From a virus, in the IMG/VR virus record IMGVR_UViG_3300008966_000005, positions 1 to 27,252 of that record: a DNA stretch of 27,252 bases; one strand, written 5' to 3'. The position numbers and the translations under genes were made by a program. Position 1 is the first letter of the stretch. Each line of letters starts with the position of its first letter. The notes under the pieces were generated by a model. The model did not search any database, had not been told where the DNA came from, and worked only from the letters and a program-made list of their open reading frames with translations. Shown piece by piece: positions 7,778 through 14,085 of this stretch.

Positions 7778-8748
7778 GCGCCGTCGCCAAAGACATGATC
7801 GTTCCGATCTTCAACCAGATCTGCATCGAGACGAGCGCGCTCTGCAATCGCAAGTGCGTGTTCTGCCCGAACTTCTCCACTGCTCGGCCCGACGAGCAGA
7901 TGAGCTGGGACCTCATCAAGAAGATGGTGGCCGAGCTGCGCGAGATGAAGTACACGGGCTCGGTGGCGAACTTCATCTACAACGAGCCGTTCCGCGATCC
8001 GCGCGCGCTGGACATCATTCGGCACTTCGCGAGCGAGCTGCCGCGCGCCACCATCCACACGAGCACGAACTGCGACTACTTCAAGTCCAAGAAGGACATC
8101 GCGGACGCGTTCGACGCTGGTGTTCACACCATGGTCTGCAACATCTACTCGGCGGCCGACGGTGGCAGCGATCCCAAGAAGGTGGCGCGCGGCGTCGAGG
8201 CAGCGAGGAAGCGAGCCGATCAGGTGGAGCGCTGGCTCACGGAGCTCGGCGTGGACCAGAAGAGCTCGCCGTACGCACCTCGCGCTCCTCGTGGCGTGCG
8301 TATCGCGCGCGTCGAGCGGAAGTACGGCATCGCCGGCGGTACGAAGAAGCTCGGCTCGTTCGAGCTCCAGAACCGCTCGGGGAACATCGAGCACATTCTC
8401 GGCGGCACCACCGAGCCGCTCGAGAAGATGTGCGTGCGCCCGTGGCGCGTGCTCAACATCAACTGGACCGGACAGGCGATCATCTGCTGCAACGACTATC
8501 ACGGAGCCACGAATTTCGGCAACGTGGCGGAGCGTACGCTGTCGGAGATCTGGCAGCATCCTGGCTTCGGCGTGTATCGCCTGATGCTCCAGAACAAGAA
8601 CAGGAACATCGCGATGTGCGACACGTGCGATTACAAGGGAGGCTCGTATCCGCACATGATCAAGCGCGTGACGCTCGGCAGCGAGGAGCTCGACAACGAG
8701 TTCGTGAGGAAGACCGCCGCGCGCCACGCCAAGACCAAGGGGAAGTGA
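7774..8748 (+). CDS. Radical SAM enzyme with SPASM-like C-terminal domain
   Basis: This 324-residue enzyme has the radical SAM signature CxxxCxxC at C24, C28 and C31 (CNRKCVFC), which holds the 4Fe-4S cluster that cleaves S-adenosylmethionine. A second cysteine set fits a SPASM/twitch domain with an auxiliary cluster: C220 (MCVRPW), C238-C239 (IICCND) and C282/C285 (CDTC). The segment NINWTGQAIICCND followed by GNV and LSEIW is typical of SPASM enzymes. The start is GTG 7774, supported by GGAG at 7763-7766 and the GTGA overlap. Known SPASM enzymes modify peptides, sugars or small molecules. Here it lies between a glycosyltransferase and a base hypermodification protein, so it may act on a sugar or on the modified base. 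The substrate is unknown. Confidence 0.9.
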   Translation: MSAVAKDMIVPIFNQICIETSALCNRKCVFCPNFSTARPDEQMSWDLIKKMVAELREMKYTGSVANFIYNEPFRDPRALDIIRHFASELPRATIHTSTNCDYFKSKKDIADAFDAGVHTMVCNIYSAADGGSDPKKVARGVEAARKRADQVERWLTELGVDQKSSPYAPRAPRGVRIARVERKYGIAGGTKKLGSFELQNRSGNIEHILGGTTEPLEKMCVRPWRVLNINWTGQAIICCNDYHGATNFGNVAERTLSEIWQHPGFGVYRLMLQNKNRNIAMCDTCDYKGGSYPHMIKRVTLGSEELDNEFVRKTAARHAKTKGK

Positions 8749-8749
8749 C

Positions 8750-9595
8750 ATGAAGCCGCTGCCACTGAAGAACATCGACCGGTTCCACCGATTCATCAAG
8801 GAGCGGCACGCCATCTATCAGCGGCGCTCGGCCGGAGCCCCGAAACCGTGGACTCGTGACGAGATCCTTCAGAGCTTTCGTTTCTGCAACGTGTTCCGCG
8901 AGCTGGACACGGTCACGGAATGGATTCGCGTGAATTGGCGCGACCCGAACACGAGCGACCCGGATCTGTTCTTCGCGATGTCGGTGGCTCGCGTCTTCAA
9001 CCGCACCTGCACGCTCGACGTCATCGGGTACCCGGTGCCGTGGAAGCCTGAGCGGGCGTTCTCTCGAATCAGCGCATTCCGTGCAGCGGGACACGCGGTA
9101 TTCACGGGAGCGTACATGGTGAGTACGAACGGCACGAAGAAGGATAAGGTTGAGTACGTCATCGAGAACGTGCTCAACCCGTTGTGGAAGCAGCGCCATC
9201 AAGTGCGCCCATTCGCCGGCGATACGCTGGTCGGGTTCTCGCAGCGGCTCATCGAGCAGAACGGGTTCAAGGGATTCATGGCCGGTCAAGTCACGTGCGA
9301 CGTGAAGTACGCCGAAGGGAGCCACCTGCGGCACGCCGAAGACTGGTGGAGCTTCGCTGTCAGCGGTCCGGGCAGTCGTCGCGGTCTGAATCGCGTAGTG
9401 GGTAGAGGACTTCGTGAGCCGTGGCGCGAGCACGTATGGCACGAGGTTCTGATGCGCCTGCACGAGCGGACACCGGAAGTGCTCGGCGAGCCGCTCCACG
9501 CTCAGGACCTGCAGAACTGTCTCTGCGAGTTCGACAAGTACGAACGCGTTCGCCTCGGTGAAGGTCGTCCGCGCTCACGCTATCCCGGTGTCTAA
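8750..9595 (+). CDS. DNA base hypermodification protein, HMUDK_hel/alphaGPT-PPlase-like
   Basis: This 281-residue protein matches, from memory, the conserved pattern of the helical domain shared by 5-hmdU DNA kinases and alpha-glutamyl/putrescinyl thymine pyrophosphorylases. The N-terminal RHAIYQRR plus PWTRDEIL block is followed by FRFCNVFRELDTVTEWI, then GPGSRRGL, and near the end QNCLCEFDKYERV. That group is predicted to have a DNA-glycosylase-like helix-hairpin-helix fold and to act on hydroxymethyl or pyrophosphoryl-oxymethyl pyrimidines in DNA after replication. I see no P-loop (GxxxxGKS/T), so this is not a complete kinase. It lies one base after the radical SAM gene and 19 bases before the thymidylate synthase homologue. 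It is the strongest sign that this island modifies DNA bases. Confidence 0.75.
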   Translation: MKPLPLKNIDRFHRFIKERHAIYQRRSAGAPKPWTRDEILQSFRFCNVFRELDTVTEWIRVNWRDPNTSDPDLFFAMSVARVFNRTCTLDVIGYPVPWKPERAFSRISAFRAAGHAVFTGAYMVSTNGTKKDKVEYVIENVLNPLWKQRHQVRPFAGDTLVGFSQRLIEQNGFKGFMAGQVTCDVKYAEGSHLRHAEDWWSFAVSGPGSRRGLNRVVGRGLREPWREHVWHEVLMRLHERTPEVLGEPLHAQDLQNCLCEFDKYERVRLGEGRPRSRYPGV

Positions 9596-9614
9596 TTCAT
9601 AACGAGGAATTGTC

Positions 9615-10643
9615 ATGATTGTCCAGAAAGTGCGAAATGTGAGCGAAGCTCTGAAACTTGGGCTGTCGCTTGCTCTCGAGATTGGCGTACCGCGCGGGAC
9701 TCGCAACGGCACCGTCTTGCGAATCCCCGAGCCGGTGACCACGGTCTACCAGCGTCCTGATGAGCGAGTGCTGGTGAACGGTCCGCGCAACGCGAACCCG
9801 TTCTTCCACTTCTTCGAATCGTTGTGGATGCTGGCCGGTCGCAATGACGTCGAGTACGTCGCGCGCTACGTGAAGCGTATGCGGCAGTTCTCCGACGACG
9901 GCACCACGCTCCACGGAGCCTACGGATGGCGCTGGCGTGGCGGGCTCGGTGCCGATCAGATTCGCGTCGTCGTGGACCTGCTGCGAAAAGACCCGAGCAC
10001 GCGGCGCGCGGTCATCGCGATGTACGACGCCATGGAGGACGCGAGCGAGCTGTCGAGAAGTCGCGACATTCCCTGCAATACGCACATCTATTTCGACGTG
10101 ACCGAGTCGATGCACCTGAACATGACGGTCTGCTGCCGCAGCAACGACATCGTCTGGGGAGCGTTCGGCGCGAACGCTGTTCACATGAGCGTGCTCCACG
10201 AGTACGTCGCAGCCTGCACCGGCCTGCCGATGGGCGTGTACCGCCAGATGAGCAACGACCTGCACCTGTACACTCACGTCGTGAGCCGCGAGCAGGCTGC
10301 GCGCATCGTGGCCGCGTGCGACACCGAAGACGTCTACTCGGCACCGCTGCCGCGCATGGTGCCGCTAAGACCGGCGGGGACGCCGCGCGAACAGTTCATG
10401 GATCTGTTCGAACACGAGGTACATCGCGTGATCGGTACGCCGGTGGACCAGGTCATGAAGGACCGCGAGCTTCGACTTCCGTTTTTCAGAGACGTTGCTG
10501 CGCCGATGCACGACTCGTGGAGGCAGTACAGGAGCGGCGACATGAAAGAAGCGATGTACGAAGCACTCCGCATTCAGGCTGACGACTGGCGTGCTGCCTG
10601 TCTTCAGTGGCTCGGCAACCGTTGCAAGAAGGAGCTCGTGTAA
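9615..10643 (+). CDS. Thymidylate synthase homologue, probable dUMP/dCMP hydroxymethylase
   Basis: This 342-residue protein belongs to the thymidylate synthase superfamily. The catalytic nucleophile is C154 in IPCNTH (PCN rather than the usual PCH), and the phosphate/base-binding block is RSND...GAFGANAVH (R175, D178, N187, H190), with a Tyr-containing segment near SNDLHLY. An ungapped comparison with E. coli TS around YGxxWR (Y103) places M89 and F92 where TS has Trp80 and Trp83. These tryptophans guard the methylene intermediate, so their loss fits hydroxymethyl transfer instead of methylation. The base-specificity Asn is kept but may be shifted by one residue, so dUMP against dCMP is open. 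GAGGA at 9604-9608 supports the start. Ordinary dTMP synthesis cannot be excluded. Confidence 0.85.
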   Translation: MIVQKVRNVSEALKLGLSLALEIGVPRGTRNGTVLRIPEPVTTVYQRPDERVLVNGPRNANPFFHFFESLWMLAGRNDVEYVARYVKRMRQFSDDGTTLHGAYGWRWRGGLGADQIRVVVDLLRKDPSTRRAVIAMYDAMEDASELSRSRDIPCNTHIYFDVTESMHLNMTVCCRSNDIVWGAFGANAVHMSVLHEYVAACTGLPMGVYRQMSNDLHLYTHVVSREQAARIVAACDTEDVYSAPLPRMVPLRPAGTPREQFMDLFEHEVHRVIGTPVDQVMKDRELRLPFFRDVAAPMHDSWRQYRSGDMKEAMYEALRIQADDWRAACLQWLGNRCKKELV

Positions 10644-11116
10644 TGAAGGCGAACGATACGCAGGTCGGCGGTCTGCACTATCGCACCGGCTATCAGCACT
10701 GGGACTTCGTGATTGAGCACCTCGAGAACCGCTATCTCGAGGGGCAGATCACGAAGTACGTGACGCGGTGGCGGCGCAAGAACGGGCTCCAAGACTTGAT
10801 GAAGGCCTCGCACTTCCTCGTCAAGCTCATCGAGGCTGTCCAGATGCGGCGCGTGCATCCCATCGGCTCGCGGTTCGTCCACGCCGGTCGTGGCGTACGT
10901 GCGTTCATCGCCGACAACCGACTGGACCCGAACGAGGCGCAGCTCGTGCGTCTACTGGCGTCGTGGGAATCGCTCGACGAACTGCGCGAGGCGCAGGGAG
11001 TGCTCGGCGTACTGTTGGAGGATGCGCAGCGGCACGAGCGTCGGCTGGACGCGATCAAGGCTGGCGCATCGCCCGACGCCGAACCGGGCGCAGGCTACGT
11101 GAACCAGGACCGCTGA
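10643..11116 (+). CDS. DUF3310 protein, related to the conserved domain of T7 gp1.7
   Basis: The first 60 residues of this 157-residue protein are a clear DUF3310 domain: DTQVGGLHY, then HWDFVIEHL, then QITKYVTRWRRKNGLQDLMKA. T7 gp1.7, which carries this domain, is a nucleoside monophosphate kinase acting on dGMP and dTMP. The remaining 95 residues are helical, without recognised motifs. The start is firm: AAGGAG at 10629-10634 is eight bases upstream and the ATG overlaps the previous stop (TAATG). Following directly after a thymidylate synthase homologue, it could phosphorylate the normal or hydroxymethylated dNMP, which is an inference. DUF3310 proteins are also common in phages without modified DNA. 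Confidence 0.8.
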   Translation: MKANDTQVGGLHYRTGYQHWDFVIEHLENRYLEGQITKYVTRWRRKNGLQDLMKASHFLVKLIEAVQMRRVHPIGSRFVHAGRGVRAFIADNRLDPNEAQLVRLLASWESLDELREAQGVLGVLLEDAQRHERRLDAIKAGASPDAEPGAGYVNQDR

Positions 11117-11126
11117 GGAACTGGCC

Positions 11127-12107
11127 ATGAGCAATCGTGGACGCGTTCTGGTGACTGGCGGCTGCGGCTACGTCGGCAGTCACGTGGTGAAGCAGCTCGT
11201 CGAGGCTGGCGAAGACGTGGTCGTAGTCGACGACCTGAGTACTGGCTTCGCCGAGTCGTTGCTCGGCGGCTATCCGGTGTTCGCCGACTGCGGTGACTCG
11301 GAGTTCATGCGCGACGTGCTGGTGGACTACCGCGTGGATACCGTCATGCATCTGGCGGCGAAGATCGTCGTGCCCGAGTCGGTGTTCTCGCCGCTGCGGT
11401 ACTACGGTGCGAACACCTGCACTTCGCGCAGACTGCTGGAGGCCTGCGTCTCTGCTCGCGTGGAGCGCGTGGTGTTCTCCTCTACGGCATCGGTCTACGG
11501 CGACGTGCCGAATGGCGTCGCCAGCGAGGACACTCCCACGGCACCGAGCAACCCGTACGGGCGCTCCAAACTCATGACGGAGTGGATGCTGCGCGATGCT
11601 GCCGTGGCGCACGATCTGCGGTACGTGGCGCTACGCTACTTCAACGTCGCCGGTGCCGACCCCGAGGCGCGCATCGGTCAGCGCACGAAGACCGCCACGC
11701 ACCTCATCAAGCGCGCTTGCGAAGTAGCGGCTGGCAAGAGCGACCAGCTCGGCATCTTCGGCACCGACTACGACACGCCAGACGGTACCGCTGTCCGCGA
11801 CTACATACACGTCGAGGACATCGCGAGCGCTCACCTCGCTGCTCTGGCGTACCTGCGCGACGGCGGCAGCAGCGAGGTCTTGAACTGCGGCTACGGGCGC
11901 GGCGCGTCGGTGAGGCAGGTCATCGCAGCAGTGGAGCGCGCGCATGGCGCTCCGCTACGCACGGTCAACGCGGGACGGCGCGCTGGCGACGTGCCGTACC
12001 TCGTTGCGCGTGCTCAGCGCATCGTCGACGTCCTAGGCTGGGAACCGCAGCACGCGGACCTAGATCACATCTGCAGAACCGCACTCGCATGGGAGCACAG
12101 GGTGTGA
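11127..12107 (+). CDS. galE: UDP-glucose 4-epimerase-like NAD-dependent sugar epimerase
   Basis: This 326-residue extended short-chain dehydrogenase/reductase has the NAD-binding motif TGGCGYVG (G11, G14, G17), a Ser/Thr block SSTASVYG and the catalytic Y144xxxK148 (NPYGRSK). It also has the GalE-specific stretches FNVAGADPE and TPDGTAVRDYIHVED. The length matches bacterial GalE (about 330-340). It interconverts UDP-glucose and UDP-galactose or a close pair of UDP-sugars in the cytoplasm. Within this island it most likely supplies the sugar donor for the glycosyltransferase at 6446. GAGGA at 11115-11119, seven bases upstream, supports the start. The gene's stop overlaps the cupin start. Family is sure; exact sugar is not. 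Confidence 0.9.
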   Translation: MSNRGRVLVTGGCGYVGSHVVKQLVEAGEDVVVVDDLSTGFAESLLGGYPVFADCGDSEFMRDVLVDYRVDTVMHLAAKIVVPESVFSPLRYYGANTCTSRRLLEACVSARVERVVFSSTASVYGDVPNGVASEDTPTAPSNPYGRSKLMTEWMLRDAAVAHDLRYVALRYFNVAGADPEARIGQRTKTATHLIKRACEVAAGKSDQLGIFGTDYDTPDGTAVRDYIHVEDIASAHLAALAYLRDGGSSEVLNCGYGRGASVRQVIAAVERAHGAPLRTVNAGRRAGDVPYLVARAQRIVDVLGWEPQHADLDHICRTALAWEHRV

Positions 12108-12586
12108 AGAGCATCTGGCAACGACTGACGAACTGGATCTATGCGCAGGCGCTTCTTCGCGTGGCGCTCAATCGGCCACCGGACTACGTCGTGGGCGGCG
12201 ACGACCCGTACCTGTACCGCTGGTGGATCATCCCGAGGAACAGGTTCTTCAACGTGTACCTACACCAGTTCATTCGCAGCGACGACGATCGCGCGCTGCA
12301 CGATCACCCGTGGGTCTGGTGCTCGTGGATGCTGGCCGGCACGTACACCGAGCATCGCATCGCCGCTGGCGGCATCCACGTGCGACGCACCTATACGGCG
12401 GGAGCGGTGCGATGCGCGCTGCCGAGCACTGCGCACCGGCTGGAAGTGGAGCGCGGCTGCTGGACCTTGTTCTTCACGGGACCTGTAGTGCGGGACTGGG
12501 GATTCCACTGTCCCGGCGGCTGGCGGCACTGGCGCGTCTTCACAGACGAGAAGGATTCGAGCAGGGTAGGTCGCGGATGTGACTGA
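12104..12586 (+). CDS. Cupin-like phage protein
   Basis: This 160-residue protein has the cupin fold pattern: a first metal-binding motif with H66 and H68 (RALHDHPW), E83 (TYTEHR) and a later histidine, H111 (TAHRLEVE), followed by WTLFFTGP and WGFHCPGGWRHW. The histidines suggest a bound Fe or Zn ion. The family is widespread in phages and bacteria and its reaction is not known to me. GTG 12104 is chosen because GGGAG at 12091-12095 is eight bases upstream and it gives a GTGA overlap with the epimerase stop; an in-frame ATG at 12089 is the alternative. As the last gene of the unbroken run, it may belong to the modification island, for example as a sugar isomerase or oxygenase. Confidence 0.75.
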   Translation: MKSIWQRLTNWIYAQALLRVALNRPPDYVVGGDDPYLYRWWIIPRNRFFNVYLHQFIRSDDDRALHDHPWVWCSWMLAGTYTEHRIAAGGIHVRRTYTAGAVRCALPSTAHRLEVERGCWTLFFTGPVVRDWGFHCPGGWRHWRVFTDEKDSSRVGRGCD

Positions 12587-12608
12587 AAACAGGGACTTTC
12601 TGCGATGA

Positions 12609-12638
12609 TTGCCTCTTCAGGGAAAGAGCCTGTATAAT
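12609..12638 (+). promoter_or_regulatory. Sigma70-type promoter
   Basis: TTGCCT (12609-12614) and a perfect TATAAT (12633-12638), preceded directly by TG, are 18 bases apart. Transcription would begin near 12645, just upstream of the lysine-rich protein gene. This is the best promoter in the window, and its AT-rich -10 stands out in GC-rich DNA. The in-frame ATG at 12637 overlaps the -10 and so is not a start codon. Confidence 0.8.
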
Positions 12639-12645
12639 GAACGGA

Positions 12646-12663
12646 CCGGCGAATCGTCGCCGG
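12646..12663 (+). promoter_or_regulatory. 5' UTR hairpin at the predicted transcript start
   Basis: CCGGCGA (12646-12652) pairs exactly with TCGCCGG (12657-12663) across a 4-base loop. It would sit at the very 5' end of the mRNA made from the 12633 promoter and could protect it from 5' decay. The gene's Shine-Dalgarno (GGAG, 12678-12681) stays outside the stem. Confidence 0.45.
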
Positions 12664-12687
12664 CCAACCCAAGCACTGGAGAACACC

Positions 12688-13137
12688 ATGACCAAGTCCA
12701 CGAAGTCCACCGCCAAGGCTGCTGCGAAGAAGACCACCGCGAATAGCGCGCCGGCGAAGAAGGCGGAGCCGGTCGTGACGACCGAGCGCGTGGCGAGGCT
12801 GACGCCGACCGCTGCCGCGAACGTGAACGCCACCGTGAAGTCCGGCCTGAAGACCGGCCAGAAGCCGGTCGAGGCCGACGAGCCGCGTGGCAAGAAGACC
12901 GCGACGAAGAGCGCGTCGCCCAAGAAGGCCGACAGCGGCAGCACGCGCGGCGGTGACCAGAAGTACAGGGTCCTGTCCAAGGAGAACCCGTTCCGCGAAG
13001 GCACCGGTCGTCACGGTGCGTGGAAGATCCTGTCCAAGCACACGAGCACCGCTGCGGTCCGCGCCGAGAGCGCGCTCTACGGCACCGCTGTCTTCTTCCG
13101 CGAGCTCGAGAAGCGCGGCCTCATCAAGTTCGTGTGA
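12688..13137 (+). CDS. Lysine/alanine-rich protein with small C-terminal domain
   Basis: This 149-residue protein has a long low-complexity tail rich in Lys, Ala, Thr and Ser (residues 1 to about 90, for example STAKAAAKKTT and KKTATKSASPKK), like histone H1-type tails. A compact, conserved-looking domain follows at about 92-149 (KYRVLSKENPFREG to REKRGLIKF-like end). The tail suggests nucleic-acid binding, while the C-terminal domain is not recognised. The ATG at 12688 has GGAG six bases upstream. It is a single-gene unit with its own strong promoter and terminator, so it is likely made in large amounts. A DNA-coating or transcription-related role is an inference only. Confidence 0.7.
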   Translation: MTKSTKSTAKAAAKKTTANSAPAKKAEPVVTTERVARLTPTAAANVNATVKSGLKTGQKPVEADEPRGKKTATKSASPKKADSGSTRGGDQKYRVLSKENPFREGTGRHGAWKILSKHTSTAAVRAESALYGTAVFFRELEKRGLIKFV

Positions 13138-13157
13138 CGCGAAACGTTCTGCTCCGC

Positions 13158-13204
13158 AACGGGTCGCCCGTTGCCTTGAACCCGGCCCCGCGCCGGGTTC
13201 TTTT
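13158..13204 (+). terminator. Rho-independent terminator with a second small hairpin before it
   Basis: GAACCCGGC (13178-13186) pairs with GCCGGGTTC (13192-13200) across a 5-base loop and is followed by TTTT (13201-13204), a classic intrinsic terminator. Just upstream, AACGGG and CCCGTT (13158-13172) form a smaller hairpin. It ends the lysine-rich protein transcript. Confidence 0.85.
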
Positions 13205-13215
13205 GCCTGCGATTT

Positions 13216-13230
13216 GCGCAGGCCTCGGCG
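13216..13230 (+). repeat. 15-bp direct repeat, copy 1 (GCGCAGGCCTCGGCG)
   Basis: The 15-mer GCGCAGGCCTCGGCG occurs here and again, identically, at 14926-14940. Both copies are in gene-free DNA, and together they bracket the tandem array and the two genes at 13581-14577. The flanking bases differ between copies. Confidence 0.7.
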
Positions 13231-13238
13231 CTCGCACT

Positions 13239-13434
13239 CGGCTGCACCTGTAGCGGCTGCACCTGTAGCGGCTGCACCTGTATCGGCTGCACCTGTATCG
13301 GCTGCACCTGTAGCAGTCTGCACCCGCCTGTAGCGGCTGCACCTGTAGCAACCTGCACCCGCCTGTAGCGGCTGCACCTGTAGCAGCCTGCGCCCGTACC
13401 ACCGGCACGCGCCGCGCCTGTAGCGTGACAGGCG
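13239..13434 (+). repeat. 15-bp tandem repeat array with 20-bp variants, ending in a hairpin
   Basis: The unit CGGCTGCACCTGTAG is repeated head to tail at 13239, 13254, 13269, 13284 and 13299, with the last base T in two copies. It recurs at 13334 and 13369, alternating with 20-bp variants at 13314 and 13349 that share CTGCACCCGCCTGTAG. Units are nearly perfect. The array runs into a degenerate end where CGCCTGT (13415-13421) pairs with ACAGGCG (13428-13434). A further partial unit, CGGCTGCACC, lies at 13469. There are no unique spacers, so it is not a CRISPR array. Because 15 is a multiple of 3, both strands stay open in several frames, but no convincing gene covers it. It occupies most of the 443-bp gap 13138-13580 and may be a protein-binding array or a replication-related iteron. 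Confidence 0.85.
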
Positions 13435-13491
13435 ATCGCTGGGAGCTTGTTTTCAGCACTGCGGCGCTCGGCTGCACCGCTGCTCGCGCGC

Positions 13492-13533
13492 TTGCAGCGA
13501 TGTGAAAGATGCTACGATGGCTCTGCCATCGTA
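13492..13533 (+). promoter_or_regulatory. Possible promoter with overlapping operator-like palindrome
   Basis: TACGATGGC (13513-13521) and its exact reverse complement GCCATCGTA (13525-13533) flank a 3-base centre. TACGAT could act as a -10 with TTGCAG (13492-13497) as a -35, but the spacer is only 15 bases. The palindrome could be an operator or a small terminator-like hairpin. It lies 48 bases before the gene at 13581. Confidence 0.35.
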
Positions 13534-13580
13534 ACCCGGTGGCAGCGGCACCGACGACCCCAACACTAGGAGCAGACAAC

Positions 13581-14060
13581 ATGAACACCACGAAGACTCG
13601 CACCACCGTTCGCAACGTGCCGGCCCTGCGCGCCAACATCCGCACCATGCGTCGCGACCTCCACGACGTGACCGCGCTGCGCGAGACACTCAGCCGCGCC
13701 ATGCTGCTCACGAAGAAGGAGGCCGACGAACTCGCCGCGTCCCTCGGCCCGAGCTTCACCACCGTGAACATTCTCGGCGGCACCATCGTGTGTTCGCACT
13801 ACCTGCGCCACGAAGTGCTCTGGATGCTGCGCACCGCGTCGCGGTCGTACAGTCGCATCATGGAGCCGATCTGGCGCGAGATCCACGACGCCGAGGAGGC
13901 CGACTCGTGCTTCGATCACGGCGAATGGTCCGACGAGTTCCACGACAAGCGTCGCAACCGCGAAGACGAACGTGTCAGCGCCATGATCGCCGCGAAGTTC
14001 GGCATCACCGCTGGCGACCTGTACGCGGCCACACTGCGCCGCGCCAACAACGACCTTTGA
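13581..14060 (+). CDS. Hypothetical protein, charged and helical
   Basis: This 159-residue protein is rich in Arg, Glu and Asp, with probable long helices (ALRANIRTMRRDLHDV, EADELAASLG) and a His/Cys/Asp-containing middle (SCFDHGEW). No family is recognised. The ATG at 13581 is set by AGGAG at 13568-13572, eight bases upstream; the open frame to the left as far as 13509 runs through the palindrome and is unlikely to be translated. The bases from its ribosome-binding site into codon 4 (13568-13591) are identical to those of the next gene, so the two may share regulation or come from one duplicated module. Confidence 0.65.
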   Translation: MNTTKTRTTVRNVPALRANIRTMRRDLHDVTALRETLSRAMLLTKKEADELAASLGPSFTTVNILGGTIVCSHYLRHEVLWMLRTASRSYSRIMEPIWREIHDAEEADSCFDHGEWSDEFHDKRRNREDERVSAMIAAKFGITAGDLYAATLRRANNDL

Positions 14061-14085
14061 ACAGCACTCACCAGGAGCAGACAAC

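Noticed and set aside
6509-8814. Two - strand frames of about 380 and 418 residues across the glycosyltransferase and radical SAM genes
   Set aside because: They are shadows of well-supported + strand genes, with Arg/His/Val-rich composition.
13239-13434. CRISPR array
   Set aside because: Units are 15 bp and directly adjacent, without unique spacers, and no cas operon is present. The Cas4-like protein at 4084 is a common phage nuclease.
12391-13786. - strand frames reading through the tandem array as YRCSR or LQVQP repeats
   Set aside because: A 15-bp repeat keeps frames open on both strands automatically. No ribosome-binding site or conserved domain, and a promoter and terminator of the opposite strand lie within.
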